Of a DNA stretch of 28,569 nucleotides, positions 7,201 through 15,935 are shown piece after piece. This DNA comes from a virus: positions 1 to 28,569 of the IMG/VR virus record IMGVR_UViG_3300005935_002039; one strand, given 5' to 3'. How positions within the stretch are numbered: position 1 is the first letter of the stretch; each line of letters opens with the position of its first letter. The translations under genes were made by a program, and so were the position numbers. The notes below the pieces were generated by a model. It was given only the letters and a program-made list of their open reading frames with translations. It searched no databases and was not told where the DNA came from.

Positions 7201-10200
7201 GGTATTCAGTTGTGAACCATGCGTACAGCCTGGGCGCGCGCGCCTGGATCTCGTCACTGCCCGTCAGGTATTCTCGGATGAATTCGGCGAATCCTTCCGC
7301 TCGATATCCGCCAGCGGGCCGAGTGTCGCCGTAGAGATCGCGCCCCAACTGCGCGAGTTCTCTCGGGATGCCGGGCGGAAGCCCGTGCTTTTTGGACCAC
7401 CATTGGCGCTGATGATCGAAGTAATGCCCCAGCTCATGCAGTGCAGTGGTGATATCGCGGACGTCTTTCAGTCTCGCCAGCCCCAGCGCCGGGTTGTACC
7501 ATCCAAGAGCCTTCCGCCTGACGATGGTTGCGGGTCCTCGAACGGTCAACCGCGGCCACAGCCGCTTGATCGCGTTGATCACGTCTACTTTTTGAGTCTG
7601 GTCGCTGGCCCGCTTGGTCGGGTGGATCTTTCCTTTACTCAGGGCGTCTCTGCTGGATAAAGCGCCGGACGGGTTGGCGTACATGGCTTCGTCGTCTTCG
7701 GCCGCTACGACACTGTCCACTCTGGTATGAGCGATAAGGCGCTGATAGGCCGCGTCAAACTCAGCACCGACGGGGATGAAGGCCCGCATCCGATAGCCTT
7801 GCTTCTCGATCATCGCGCCCATGTTCCGGAGTAGATCAAACTCGGACGGCGACGTCAGGCCGACAACCTCTATCCGGAGATCCCCCGAGACCCTTCCGCT
7901 GATAATTGTCCAACCGTTCTCCAGCCCGATTTGTCCGCCGCCGCTCAAGAGCTGCTGAGCTTCGTCGGCAGACGGCGTCTTAATCTCCCGGTTGACCCCC
8001 AGCGTTTTAAGGGTCTCTTGGATCTTGGAGTTTGGCACCACGCGGCCGAGGTATCGCTCGCCGTCCACAGTGACAGCGCGACGAATCCGCGGAGATCCGG
8101 AGAGCTTAGTCCATACCGGCAGCAGCGCTCCGGTTATCAGGTGCATAGGACGTTTCTCAAGATCCGGAGCGGCCTCTAAGCGTTCATCCCATTCCTTCCC
8201 GACTTCTTCCTTTTCTGCTTTTTCATACCGAAAAGAGGCCTCGTCTCGCGTGATCATCTTCTTACCTGCCGCCGGGCTCCACCTTGCCCACATCCTCACG
8301 ATCCGGCCGTCTGCGTCGGTGCGGTCGCCTACGTCCTGAAGCACGTAAGACACCCCGCTGCGTTTGTTCCTTACGAAAAGAGCGCCGGATATCACCCTTA
8401 CCCGGTCCCATGAAACCTTTGACGCATGTTCGTACACTGCCAATTCTACGTGCCGAGTTTCAGCGCTCGTGTTTGCGTCTTTGCGTACAACGGTTTCGCT
8501 TACCTTCTCGATCCTAACGGCGTCGATCTCTTCCATGCCGGTGTCCAGCGTGTCGGTCGCTATTGCTATCTCGATCTCCCGGGCCAAGATTTTCGAGTAG
8601 GCGTCGAACACCTTATTTTGCATATCGATGTTCAACGAGAGAAGCCGGTTAAGGAACTTGTTGGTCTGCATCTCTTCGATGCCGTTCGACGCGGCTCCGT
8701 CATCAGTCCGCATCTTCAGTCCGGTCTGCCGCTCAAACTCGTCAATGTCTATATCGTTACTTCCGTCTACGATATCGTGCATCAGTTTTGACAGGGCGTC
8801 GTGAGCGTGAGACCCCTCAAGGTTATCAGACTCAGAGAACATTCCGCCGCCGCCGGTATCACGCTGGCCACGGGAGAGCGCCCCTAACTGCTCAAGCCGT
8901 CGCGCAATCGTTGAGATGAACCGCTTGTGCCCGGGAAGGTCTGTCTCGACCAGCTTGTATTCTGGAGTGTGTACCTGATTGCTTCGATGGCTCCGGCCCA
9001 ACCCCTGTATGGCTTTGTCGGCCCGCCAACCCGGCTGAAGCACGTAATGGACGCGAGGCTTTTGGTTTTTCCTTGTCGGGTCCGCGTGATACGAAGCGCC
9101 CGTCCCGCCGGCCTGGGAGAAGATCAAGATATCACGATCGCCGTCCATGAACGCTGCAATGTCTGCCGCGTTGGCGCGGCTTCCGCGTTTCTGGATCTCG
9201 CGCTTGCCGCTCTCCCCCTTGACAACCCGGCGTTTTCTGCCCGTAACCTCGGACACATTCTTGAATCCAAAATGGTTAATGAGCTGATCGAGCGGAGCCT
9301 CGGGCGTAGCGATTGACGCCATCTGCTCAAGCAAGGCATCTCTTTTGGCTACCGCTTCTCTGTTAAGGATAGGCTCGCCGTTGCTGTCAGCTGCGGCCCG
9401 GATTCGAGTATTCCCGTCCGCGTCTTGGTATTCCTCCATCTGCGTAACCGGGAAAGACTTCTCAATCATCTGCATCAGTTCATCGCGAGGCGTGATATCA
9501 AGAGACTCAAGACTGTCTTCGTCCGTCATACTGGCCAGCGCCCGCTCCGTTGACGCCTCAAGCGTGTTGACCAGCTGGACCACAACCGCTTTTCCGTCCG
9601 CGATATCTTTCTCGACGGCTTTGATTACGGAAGGCATCTGCAAGGACGTGAGCACTTGGTTAAAGAAGAGCTGATGCCTTCCCCAAAACGCCGACATAGC
9701 TTTCGCCCTGGCTCCGCGGTCAACTTGGACCTCCCCGCTTACATTCTCAAACCCGGCAGTCAGTTCAAGTGCTTCTTCGATGTTTTGCAGTACCGTCTGC
9801 CATCCCGAGGCCAGGGTGTTAAAGATTCCCTGTTGATCGACACTCAGAGCATGGGTAAGGCGCGAATACCCGACTCCCTTAAAGGACAGCGTTCTTGCCA
9901 AGTAAAGCCCCATCGCTTTCATGTCTCTTGCCGTTACCTCCATGGCAGCAAGCCCGCCGGTAGAGATTTGGTCTATGAAATCTTCCCGGTTCCTGAACGG
10001 CGTACCCTCTCCCCACAACCCGAGTCTATCAACGTACGCGAGATTGCTTACCTCAGTCGCGCCAGTGGCCGACATGTAAACGATCTTGGCCTTGGGCAAT
10101 CGGCGCTGGAGCTCGATCCCCATAAGCGCCTTGTTGCTTGGGGGCTTCCTTCCCCGTTTGCCGCGGCTGGTAGTGGCGTTACCCATGTTGTGAGATTCGT

Positions 10201-13200
10201 CCATGACGATCACGCCGTCATAGTCTTCGCCGAACCAGTCGGCTACCTGCTCTATCCGCGTTTTCTTGCCCTCCTTGCGGCCCGCGGCCGACTGGCCGAG
10301 GGTGTCGTAGGTCGCAAACAAGATCCCCTTGGATTCCTTGATATCATCGCCCACCTTTGTCTTGTTGATAAGAAAGACGTCCCCTTCGTCTTTGCCTGTA
10401 GCCGACCAGTCACGTTTAGCGTCCTTGAGTAGACTGGACTTCTCAGAGATCCAGACGGCTTTCTTGCGTCCTTGGTTCAGGTTGTCAAGGATAAAGCCAG
10501 CCGCTACCCTGCCTTTTCCGGACCCGGTCCCGTCTCCGACAAAGATGCCCTTTGTCTTGGCCTCGGGCACAGGTCGGCCCGGACGCAGCTCTTGAAATTC
10601 TTCCTGTTCTTCTGTGGAAAGAAGGATAGACTTCTGGTGCGCTTCACCGCCCAGGGCTATCGCCTCAAGCTGTGCATCCGAGAAGACACCTGCCTTGATA
10701 AGCGCGGCTGAAATCTTGGGCCGATACTTTACGGGCGGAGATTTGACGCTGGCCATGGCGGCAGACTCGACCAGGGGAGACGGATGCTCCTGCGCCCCCT
10801 TGACCAAGGTGCTCGGGGAGTAGGTCTCAAAGGCTCCTCCCTCTTCCTCTTCGTTTGCCCTTGACTCTTCGGCGGTCTCTACGTCTACCCCAGGAACGTC
10901 GGAGGGTACCCCTCCATCGTCGCCGACATCCTCAGATGCAGTGTGTCCATCAGTTCCTGAATCGTTTCCTCCGGATTGTTCCCCGGACTGTACTCCGGAC
11001 TTTCCTCCCCCAGTAGCCACGCCGCCGCCTTTTCCTCTTCCGCCCCTGCCAGTGTGTTCAGCATGTCCCTCATCGCTTCCATCGCCCCCCTCTTCACTTC
11101 CTCCATCGTCCCGCTCTCCATCGCCCACATCATCAGCGCTATCGGTGGCCACACCCCCGTCGGTAACGTCGCCTCCAGCTCCTTCGCCGCCTTCTGCGCC
11201 TTCAGGCTGATCGGTAACGTCCATGGATCTTGCATCTCGGACCTCCTTCAGTGTTTCAATCAGCTCGCTTATCGTTTCGACTTCGCCTGTAACCATCTCC
11301 CCGCCCGGGGTTGTCTTGTCAATCACGAGTAAGCGCGTCCCAAACCGAGTACCGTACTTGGCGTAGACATCTCCCGAAACTCCGACGTTCGCCCTTACCT
11401 TGTACGTCTTCCCAATCTTGCTCCACCATGCCGCAAACCTCGGACGCCCGGGAGCCATGCCGCGGCCTACGATCGAGACCAGCCGGCCGCCGGGCTGGAG
11501 AACCTTGAGAGCTTGCTCGATATGCTTTGCGCCGGTCAACGGCTGCATCTTGCCGCCCATCCGTTTGCCGGCTTGGCTAAACGGGGGGTTCATGACTACC
11601 ACAGTAGGCTTGATATCATCAGGCAAAACATTAGACAACTGCTCGGCGTCTTCAGTGAACACCCTGTCAGCGAACCAAGAAAGCAGAGCAGCCCGCCTCT
11701 TGGAAAGTTCGTTCCCGATAACCGTTGCCCCGGTAGTGGACGCATGAGTAGCCAAGCTGCCGGTCCCGCCGGAAGGTTCTAAGAGAACGTCTTGATCGGT
11801 TACGCCCGCAACCCAAACAGCGGCATAAGCATAGTCAGCAGGCGTGGAGAACTGCTGCATGAGATCCTTTTCCCCGGAGCGCATGGTTTGGGTCGGGACC
11901 TGCTGCAAGATCCCCTGGATCTCCGTTACGGCCTTCTGTGCGGTAGCGACATCGACGTCCACCTCTGAGCCCACCAACCTATTGACAGCGAACTCAAGCG
12001 CCTCGTAGGCGTCGGTGCTCCGGTACCTGTTCTCGGCCCGCGTCCCGCCATAGGCCAGATCGGCAGCCTTAAACAAGGCTTGCCAAGTCAACTTCTCTCC
12101 CGCTGCAATCTTCTCAATGAGCTTATCCGCCAAGGCCGCTACAGGCAGTTCTTTGTCAGAAACTTCACCCTCTTTTTCGGTCGGCTTGGATATCTCGGCC
12201 TTGAACGCCTTCAGATACTCGCGAGCACCCGCTCCACTCGACATCGCCCACCTCACAAAATCCTTGAGATCGCGACCGGCCGCGACGAATTCAGCATAGG
12301 CGGCATGCAGGTGGGGTTTTATCTTCTCGTAGGTCTCTTGGTCAAAGGACGGCATCCCCGCCCCCATCCTCTGACTACCCCCGAATAGCTCGTGCAACGC
12401 TTGCGCTGCTTCCCCTACTCCCTTGACTCCGTGCTTTGCCGCAGACTCGATCAGTACCCGGGGTCCGCGCTGTGCTTCGGTTTCTCCCTGGGCTGTCTCT
12501 TCGGCCTCGGGGGCGGGCTCCCCAGGCGTGATATCAGCTTCCTCTTCGTCCTTCATCTCTTCCTCGACTTCGTTGATGATATCATCGAAGTCCGCGTCCG
12601 AGACCTCCCCGAGATCCTCAGTCTTGACCGCTTGCTCTTCGGCTGCTGCCTCGGCTTCGGCGTCATCCGGAACCTCGACATCCCCAAGATCGTCCTCGGG
12701 CATGGCGTCCTGCATCTCAACCAGAGTCATCCCAGTCATGTCATCGACGGTTTCGTACAGGTCCGGCCGCGCCTCCTGAAGCGCCTGGGCCGCCTGCAAC
12801 CACTCCGGACCCTCTGTCACTGGCTCGGGCGGGGGAGGCAAGTCCTCTTCTGCCGGAGGTGCGGTCTCTTCTTGCTGCTGCTTCGGCGGCAGCGGGACTT
12901 CCCGCGCCTCGCGCAAGAGCTGAGACAACCGGGCCCGGTCCTCTGCTGCCATGGCCGGCAGCTTGTTGTCGGCGAAATCTTTCCTACTCGGCTGAACGAT
13001 GTCGGCCAGGGCGTCCGCCATTTGCGGATTTCGGAAAGCCCACGCCAAGGCTCCCGTCTTCGTGGTCAGTTGCGCCTTTTCGAGAGACCGGCCGAAAGCG
13101 ATATCGAAGTCCCATCCTTTTTTGTGTAGAGCCTCGGCTTCGTCATAGGCCGATCTCGTGGTTTGTTCCGGCAACCCGTAAGACTGCGCGAGACCGGATA

Positions 13201-14152
13201 CAACCTGATCCCTTTTCTTGAGCGCGTCCTGAACCAAGGAGGTTTTCACTATCCCGGTCATGCCCACTGCCATTAGGGTTTGAATGACCGTGTCGCGTAT
13301 GGTACGCATCTGATTCTCGGGCGTGATAGCATCCGGTTCAACGCCGCTGAAGGCCTGATTATAGTTGTCGACCATCTCGGTAAGGACCTCTTCCGGCAGC
13401 TCTTGTGCTGCGGAGATCCCCACGGCTTTCAGGATTCCTTTTATCCCCGCCTTACTCACAGTGCCCTTCCCCCCGAGGATCTTCTCAAAGCCGCCCCAGC
13501 CAACAGCGGAGAACGCCCCGGCTATTCCGCCCTCAATCAACGCAGCTCGGCCGACGTACGCCCGTTTGTCTTTCCCGGTAAGGCCGGCGTCGTTGGCTTC
13601 CGTGATAGCTTGGTTCCCCCGGATTATCCCGAACATGCCAATAATCCCGAACTCACCCAAGGGAGCAAACGCGGCGGCCGTCGCTACCGATCGGGACGCC
13701 CCGCGTACTCCGGTCAAGATCCACTCAGGGATAGCTCCCCCCTCGTTTGACTGCCTTGCCGCTTCGTCAAAGAGATTACTCTCGTGAGCCAGCCTGTCGG
13801 CCGTCTCTCCGCTGAACGGTCTGGCGGCAAGGCTCCCGGCATCGAGCACAGCTTGCGCTACGCCAGCGCCCGCACTGCGCCCGATCGGCTCATGCCTTTG
13901 CTTGAGACTCTTGCTCAAGCCTTCCAAAGTCTGCCGGCGCTCGCGGATTTCGTCAACGGCACGATATCGGTCTTGTGCGTCCTTCCGGACGGCCTTGTCA
14001 CCCTTGATCCGATCATACCGTATCAAGAACTGCTGAGCCTGATCTTCTGACCACGCGCCCAACGCCACCCGGGCCTCGGCGATAGCGTCCGGGCTCACTC
14101 CAGCAGTAAGAACGTCTGTGGCTTCTTTCGAGTAGTCCACGGGGTTGGTCAT
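4274..14152 (-). CDS. Giant large polyvalent protein: methylase, Strawberry-notch helicase, metallopeptidase
   Basis: One open frame of 3292 codons, a third of the window. In order: a charged N-terminus; glycine-rich hydrophobic stretches (about 155-178 and 203-220); an acidic Pro/Glu linker (about 420-570); an adenine-methylase-like domain with EPSGGTGS at 792 and NPPF at 855-858; a Gly/Asp linker (about 973-1090); a Strawberry-notch/DarB-type helicase with Walker A GDGTGSGKGR at 1206 (K1213), DESH at 1318-1321, SAT at 1361-1363 and arginine motif QGLGRSHR at 1716-1723; a gluzincin-like peptidase, H2239-E-L-G-H2243 with downstream E2286/E2290; and an LPD38-like C-terminal region including GLNPAFGLLRNPLRD near 2728. 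P1 DarB, with methylase and helicase, is carried in the virion and protects incoming DNA from restriction. A similar injected role is inferred here. The ATG overlaps the previous stop as ATGA; no strong ribosome site of its own is seen. Confidence 0.9.
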   Translation of the reverse strand: MTNPVDYSKEATDVLTAGVSPDAIAEARVALGAWSEDQAQQFLIRYDRIKGDKAVRKDAQDRYRAVDEIRERRQTLEGLSKSLKQRHEPIGRSAGAGVAQAVLDAGSLAARPFSGETADRLAHESNLFDEAARQSNEGGAIPEWILTGVRGASRSVATAAAFAPLGEFGIIGMFGIIRGNQAITEANDAGLTGKDKRAYVGRAALIEGGIAGAFSAVGWGGFEKILGGKGTVSKAGIKGILKAVGISAAQELPEEVLTEMVDNYNQAFSGVEPDAITPENQMRTIRDTVIQTLMAVGMTGIVKTSLVQDALKKRDQVVSGLAQSYGLPEQTTRSAYDEAEALHKKGWDFDIAFGRSLEKAQLTTKTGALAWAFRNPQMADALADIVQPSRKDFADNKLPAMAAEDRARLSQLLREAREVPLPPKQQQEETAPPAEEDLPPPPEPVTEGPEWLQAAQALQEARPDLYETVDDMTGMTLVEMQDAMPEDDLGDVEVPDDAEAEAAAEEQAVKTEDLGEVSDADFDDIINEVEEEMKDEEEADITPGEPAPEAEETAQGETEAQRGPRVLIESAAKHGVKGVGEAAQALHELFGGSQRMGAGMPSFDQETYEKIKPHLHAAYAEFVAAGRDLKDFVRWAMSSGAGAREYLKAFKAEISKPTEKEGEVSDKELPVAALADKLIEKIAAGEKLTWQALFKAADLAYGGTRAENRYRSTDAYEALEFAVNRLVGSEVDVDVATAQKAVTEIQGILQQVPTQTMRSGEKDLMQQFSTPADYAYAAVWVAGVTDQDVLLEPSGGTGSLATHASTTGATVIGNELSKRRAALLSWFADRVFTEDAEQLSNVLPDDIKPTVVVMNPPFSQAGKRMGGKMQPLTGAKHIEQALKVLQPGGRLVSIVGRGMAPGRPRFAAWWSKIGKTYKVRANVGVSGDVYAKYGTRFGTRLLVIDKTTPGGEMVTGEVETISELIETLKEVRDARSMDVTDQPEGAEGGEGAGGDVTDGGVATDSADDVGDGERDDGGSEEGGDGSDEGHAEHTGRGGRGKGGGVATGGGKSGVQSGEQSGGNDSGTDGHTASEDVGDDGGVPSDVPGVDVETAEESRANEEEEGGAFETYSPSTLVKGAQEHPSPLVESAAMASVKSPPVKYRPKISAALIKAGVFSDAQLEAIALGGEAHQKSILLSTEEQEEFQELRPGRPVPEAKTKGIFVGDGTGSGKGRVAAGFILDNLNQGRKKAVWISEKSSLLKDAKRDWSATGKDEGDVFLINKTKVGDDIKESKGILFATYDTLGQSAAGRKEGKKTRIEQVADWFGEDYDGVIVMDESHNMGNATTSRGKRGRKPPSNKALMGIELQRRLPKAKIVYMSATGATEVSNLAYVDRLGLWGEGTPFRNREDFIDQISTGGLAAMEVTARDMKAMGLYLARTLSFKGVGYSRLTHALSVDQQGIFNTLASGWQTVLQNIEEALELTAGFENVSGEVQVDRGARAKAMSAFWGRHQLFFNQVLTSLQMPSVIKAVEKDIADGKAVVVQLVNTLEASTERALASMTDEDSLESLDITPRDELMQMIEKSFPVTQMEEYQDADGNTRIRAAADSNGEPILNREAVAKRDALLEQMASIATPEAPLDQLINHFGFKNVSEVTGRKRRVVKGESGKREIQKRGSRANAADIAAFMDGDRDILIFSQAGGTGASYHADPTRKNQKPRVHYVLQPGWRADKAIQGLGRSHRSNQVHTPEYKLVETDLPGHKRFISTIARRLEQLGALSRGQRDTGGGGMFSESDNLEGSHAHDALSKLMHDIVDGSNDIDIDEFERQTGLKMRTDDGAASNGIEEMQTNKFLNRLLSLNIDMQNKVFDAYSKILAREIEIAIATDTLDTGMEEIDAVRIEKVSETVVRKDANTSAETRHVELAVYEHASKVSWDRVRVISGALFVRNKRSGVSYVLQDVGDRTDADGRIVRMWARWSPAAGKKMITRDEASFRYEKAEKEEVGKEWDERLEAAPDLEKRPMHLITGALLPVWTKLSGSPRIRRAVTVDGERYLGRVVPNSKIQETLKTLGVNREIKTPSADEAQQLLSGGGQIGLENGWTIISGRVSGDLRIEVVGLTSPSEFDLLRNMGAMIEKQGYRMRAFIPVGAEFDAAYQRLIAHTRVDSVVAAEDDEAMYANPSGALSSRDALSKGKIHPTKRASDQTQKVDVINAIKRLWPRLTVRGPATIVRRKALGWYNPALGLARLKDVRDITTALHELGHYFDHQRQWWSKKHGLPPGIPRELAQLGRDLYGDTRPAGGYRAEGFAEFIREYLTGSDEIQARAPRLYAWFTTEYLADNPDEAKKLREVELLVSRFNHQTPQETVQAFVAPPKKDYSVQRISTVLQAFDAKIHSSAMPVLQAMQRTGADLSQLRPSDNPFMLITMHARSAGGRTLHSVLGDSVDLYGQKTGIGLRKALEPIAELGDKVVDDWVSYAVAKRATYLHARGIQSGISPAKADAVVKELGSEMFDAVLDEVTAWSRRILHLLVESGAMTETEFEKIELMNPVYVPFSRRFSEKELRKGRAGKGRGVYRIKGSGREIHNPLDAMVLQAEHIIKVAQQADVLRALVKFHDSQKGEGGTADALGGMIAEVSAPKEATTFSIEKIKKEIAEKAIQLGADPEEVAAAMMETWQEQLTVFTPAKEYKGKDNVVAVTVNGKRRFFELDSTLMPIIQGMAKDSVLGGPLGGLSRRAVALQRLGATGLNPAFGLLRNPLRDTLTAFAFADYHFHIPVISTIHGSILDIAGTDQAQMYHALGLDIAGMIGQDMAAAKRAAKRATATTKLGKLRTMGVLSGLREVLSHSEVGPRLMEFRGAYKHGLKTWGTDADAAVLASCAAKDITVNFSQSGSAGRAINETVLFFNASVQSVMKLSRALGVAKPLPWGKIQTKRGNLARTARRTLGGMTFVSLMNYFRNRDKDWWKDLPAHEKWGYIHVGGPSMDKPIFRVPLPFEVGSLFGAIPCAYLEDKRNPGALDEALKVFFDGAFPLEITSIRGFLRNVALLSPAVDTVANKDWKDADIVPQYAKYSLKKDQAKVTTTWLAKLIGAHVPGGYSPAKIDHLINGYTGNLYRRMLDTIKLAVDRSDIDLTKPSSLPLFGTLFLRPETSRSIGDFYDRLDLISRKKKSGDASVEELGEWILMDRVSRNLSGVWSERRDVISSGKNAGAKKAGALVMIKEAQALIATTKKLTKADHRKAGIGKLAYDATSPNAEPDKKKLAQDLLGSVGGEEIKAALKVFRKGKTTAIMGPSKKLTAYGKRLRELKKLRLSE
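10885..11235 (-). CDS. Candidate overprinted ORF inside the giant gene (116 aa)
   Basis: A 116-codon ORF in the +1 frame relative to the giant gene, covering its Gly/Asp/Ser-rich linker. The ATG at 11235 is preceded by a perfect AAGGAGGT with five nt spacing. The predicted protein has mixed composition and helix-like stretches (for example KRGAMEAMRDMLNTLAG and EETIQELMDTLHL), four Trp and many Met, whereas the main frame here is low-complexity. Caution: the main frame's GNN codons force G into the third position of the +1 frame and make stop codons rare, so an open frame is partly expected, and the AAGGAGGT also encodes Leu-Lys-Glu-Val of the main protein. No family is recognised. Confidence 0.4.
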   Translation of the reverse strand: MQDPWTLPISLKAQKAAKELEATLPTGVWPPIALMMWAMESGTMEEVKRGAMEAMRDMLNTLAGAEEEKAAAWLLGEESPEYSPGNNPEETIQELMDTLHLRMSATMEGYPPTFLG

Positions 14153-15321
14153 TTGGACTTACCGCTCTCCCTGATCTTGGCGCTCAGTGCTTCTCGGAAC
14201 GCCTTGAGCCTTTTACGCTTGGCGGCAAACACAGTCTCCGCTATCAGCTGATCGCGCTTCATCCCGTCCAACTCAGGTCCGGCCACCTTGCCTGTCGCCT
14301 CTCGGACCTTGGCGCGAGCCGTGATAGCAGCGTCCTTGGCGGTGTTCACGATCCCCACAATATTGTTCCAGTTTGCGATGACCATGGGACGTGTGGCGGG
14401 CGCAACCTTGGAGAGATCGGGGATCTTGACGCCGCTTGCCTCTTTCGCTTTGAGCTTGCTATCCTCGAACATCCCGGGCTTCTTCCGACGAAATTCGACA
14501 AGCGCCCCGGTCTCGGGGTCCACGTCGTCCTCGTACTGGCCGGTTTGGTCCAAGTTGGGGTTGACCGGCGGAGGCGGCATGTTCAAGGCTTTCTTGAGCT
14601 GCAATAGTTCGACGGCCCTAGCCATGACGTCCTCGTGCTTGGGCAGGGTTTCACTGCTTGGATTAAGCATACCCTTGTAGGCGGAATCGTAGGCATCGGC
14701 CACGTCCTTCGACGTGATAACAGACTTGTCATCCCCTACCTTCTTGGGCACCCCGTCCTTGTCCCAACCTATCAGCATCCCCGTCTTGGGATCGAGGAAG
14801 GTCGTCTGCTCAAGCCGCTCGGCCGGAGTAGGCGTGTCGGCCTTCAGCGCCCCTTCCCTCTCGTTGTCCAGCTGTTTCGCTCTGAGCTTAGAAATAATCT
14901 CGGCCTTTTCCTTTGGCCGAAAGTCGTCGCTCTCGCGAACCTTTTGTATCGCCCGATTGTACTTCTCCCATTCGGCCTGATGCTTGGCCGTGTAAAAAAG
15001 GCCGATATCGCCGATCTTCAGCTTGTGCTCAAAGATCGCCGACTGTTCGCCTATCCGGGCCGCTAACTCAGCAGCTTCCAGCCGGTCCTCCTGGGCGCGG
15101 TCTTGGAGGTCGAGCTGATGCTCGCGATTGGCCTCGGCCGCGTGCTCTTGGTGGGCGAGCTTCTCCCGGGCCTGCTGATCCTGCCGGGCCCGCTCGCGCT
15201 CGGCTTGGTTGCTGGCCCGCTCTTCTTTGAGCCGCTTGCTCGCGGTCTGCCCGTATCCGGCACCGTACGCCAGTTGCGTCAGGGGAGTAACAGAAGCGTC
15301 ATGTTTGACTACGATAGGCAT
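14149..15321 (-). CDS. Coiled-coil protein, probable internal virion or tail component (390 aa)
   Basis: 390 residues, very rich in Glu, Lys, Arg, Ala and Gln. Residues about 28-105 form a long helical, coiled-coil-like segment (repeats of ER, AR, QD and EH). A middle region with small beta-like patches (TGMLIGWDKDG) follows, and the C-terminal third is again helical and basic. No catalytic motif is visible. It lies just before the giant polyvalent gene, and their stop and start overlap as ATGA, so the two are translationally coupled and may be packaged together like internal virion proteins of T7-like phages. AAAGGATG precedes the ATG. The assignment rests on position and composition. Confidence 0.75.
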   Translation of the reverse strand: MPIVVKHDASVTPLTQLAYGAGYGQTASKRLKEERASNQAERERARQDQQAREKLAHQEHAAEANREHQLDLQDRAQEDRLEAAELAARIGEQSAIFEHKLKIGDIGLFYTAKHQAEWEKYNRAIQKVRESDDFRPKEKAEIISKLRAKQLDNEREGALKADTPTPAERLEQTTFLDPKTGMLIGWDKDGVPKKVGDDKSVITSKDVADAYDSAYKGMLNPSSETLPKHEDVMARAVELLQLKKALNMPPPPVNPNLDQTGQYEDDVDPETGALVEFRRKKPGMFEDSKLKAKEASGVKIPDLSKVAPATRPMVIANWNNIVGIVNTAKDAAITARAKVREATGKVAGPELDGMKRDQLIAETVFAAKRKRLKAFREALSAKIRESGKSK

Positions 15322-15334
15322 AATGAATCATCCT

Positions 15335-15883
15335 TTAGATGAAGTTGCCGACAGCCCCGCCGTAGGCTTGCGCGAGCGCAATGATAGCAGACTGATCCGG
15401 ATAGGCGTCTGTACGTCCCTCGATTACCCGCATTTTGAGCTGCGTAGCAGCGTCTCCGGAACGATCGAGCGCCGCTTGTTTCTGCCGTTCGTACCCCAGC
15501 GCCATGGTCGGCGCGACGGTCGTGTTAGCCATGCCTGAGGACGTCAGCTGCTGTTGCATGCGAGCCCGCCCTTCATCGTACGAGGTGACGATATCATCGC
15601 GTCTCTGCCCGGAGACGTCGTCTGCCAGCCCAAGCAGCTGCCGATACCGTTTCTCGTTCGCACCCTTGGCATCGCTGTAGGCAGTGTTGTAGCCACGGGT
15701 AGCGCTACTTAAAGAACCCTTCATGCCGCGAAGATACCTTGCTGCCGCCTTCTGCCGGGTAGCTTCCGATTCTTTCTGCCAAGCAAGCAACTCGTGCTGA
15801 TAATCCCATTGCGCATTGTTCTGTGTGACCGCGCTCCGGCCCAAGGCGACATTGTTGTAAGCGGTTGGCTGGATGTACTGCAT
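15335..15883 (-). CDS. Hypothetical structural protein (182 aa)
   Basis: 182 residues, mostly helical and rich in Gln, Ala and Arg (AWQKESEATRQKAAARYLRGMKGS, then GYNTAYSDAKGANEKRY). The C-terminus is small and glycine-rich (AYGGAVGNFI). I recognise no family. Its place between the fibre/glycosyltransferase genes and the 390-aa coiled-coil protein, separated from the latter by 13 nt, makes it a likely minor virion protein such as an internal core or tail-tip component. AGAGGAAAC gives the ribosome site for the ATG at 15883. Confidence 0.7.
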   Translation of the reverse strand: MQYIQPTAYNNVALGRSAVTQNNAQWDYQHELLAWQKESEATRQKAAARYLRGMKGSLSSATRGYNTAYSDAKGANEKRYRQLLGLADDVSGQRRDDIVTSYDEGRARMQQQLTSSGMANTTVAPTMALGYERQKQAALDRSGDAATQLKMRVIEGRTDAYPDQSAIIALAQAYGGAVGNFI

Positions 15884-15935
15884 GCTCAGTTTCCTCTCGC
15901 TATTCGGTTAGATAATCACTGAAACTCATGTGTGA

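Noticed and set aside
10941-11210. Plus-strand Pro/Ser-rich ORF opposite the Gly/Asp linker
   Set aside because: Its low-complexity composition mirrors the repeated codons of the linker on the other strand.
15900-15929. Nine-codon mini-ORF (MSFSDYLTE) in the gap before the 182-aa gene
   Set aside because: Could be a leader peptide, but its ribosome site is weak and too distant, and a frame this short is expected by chance.
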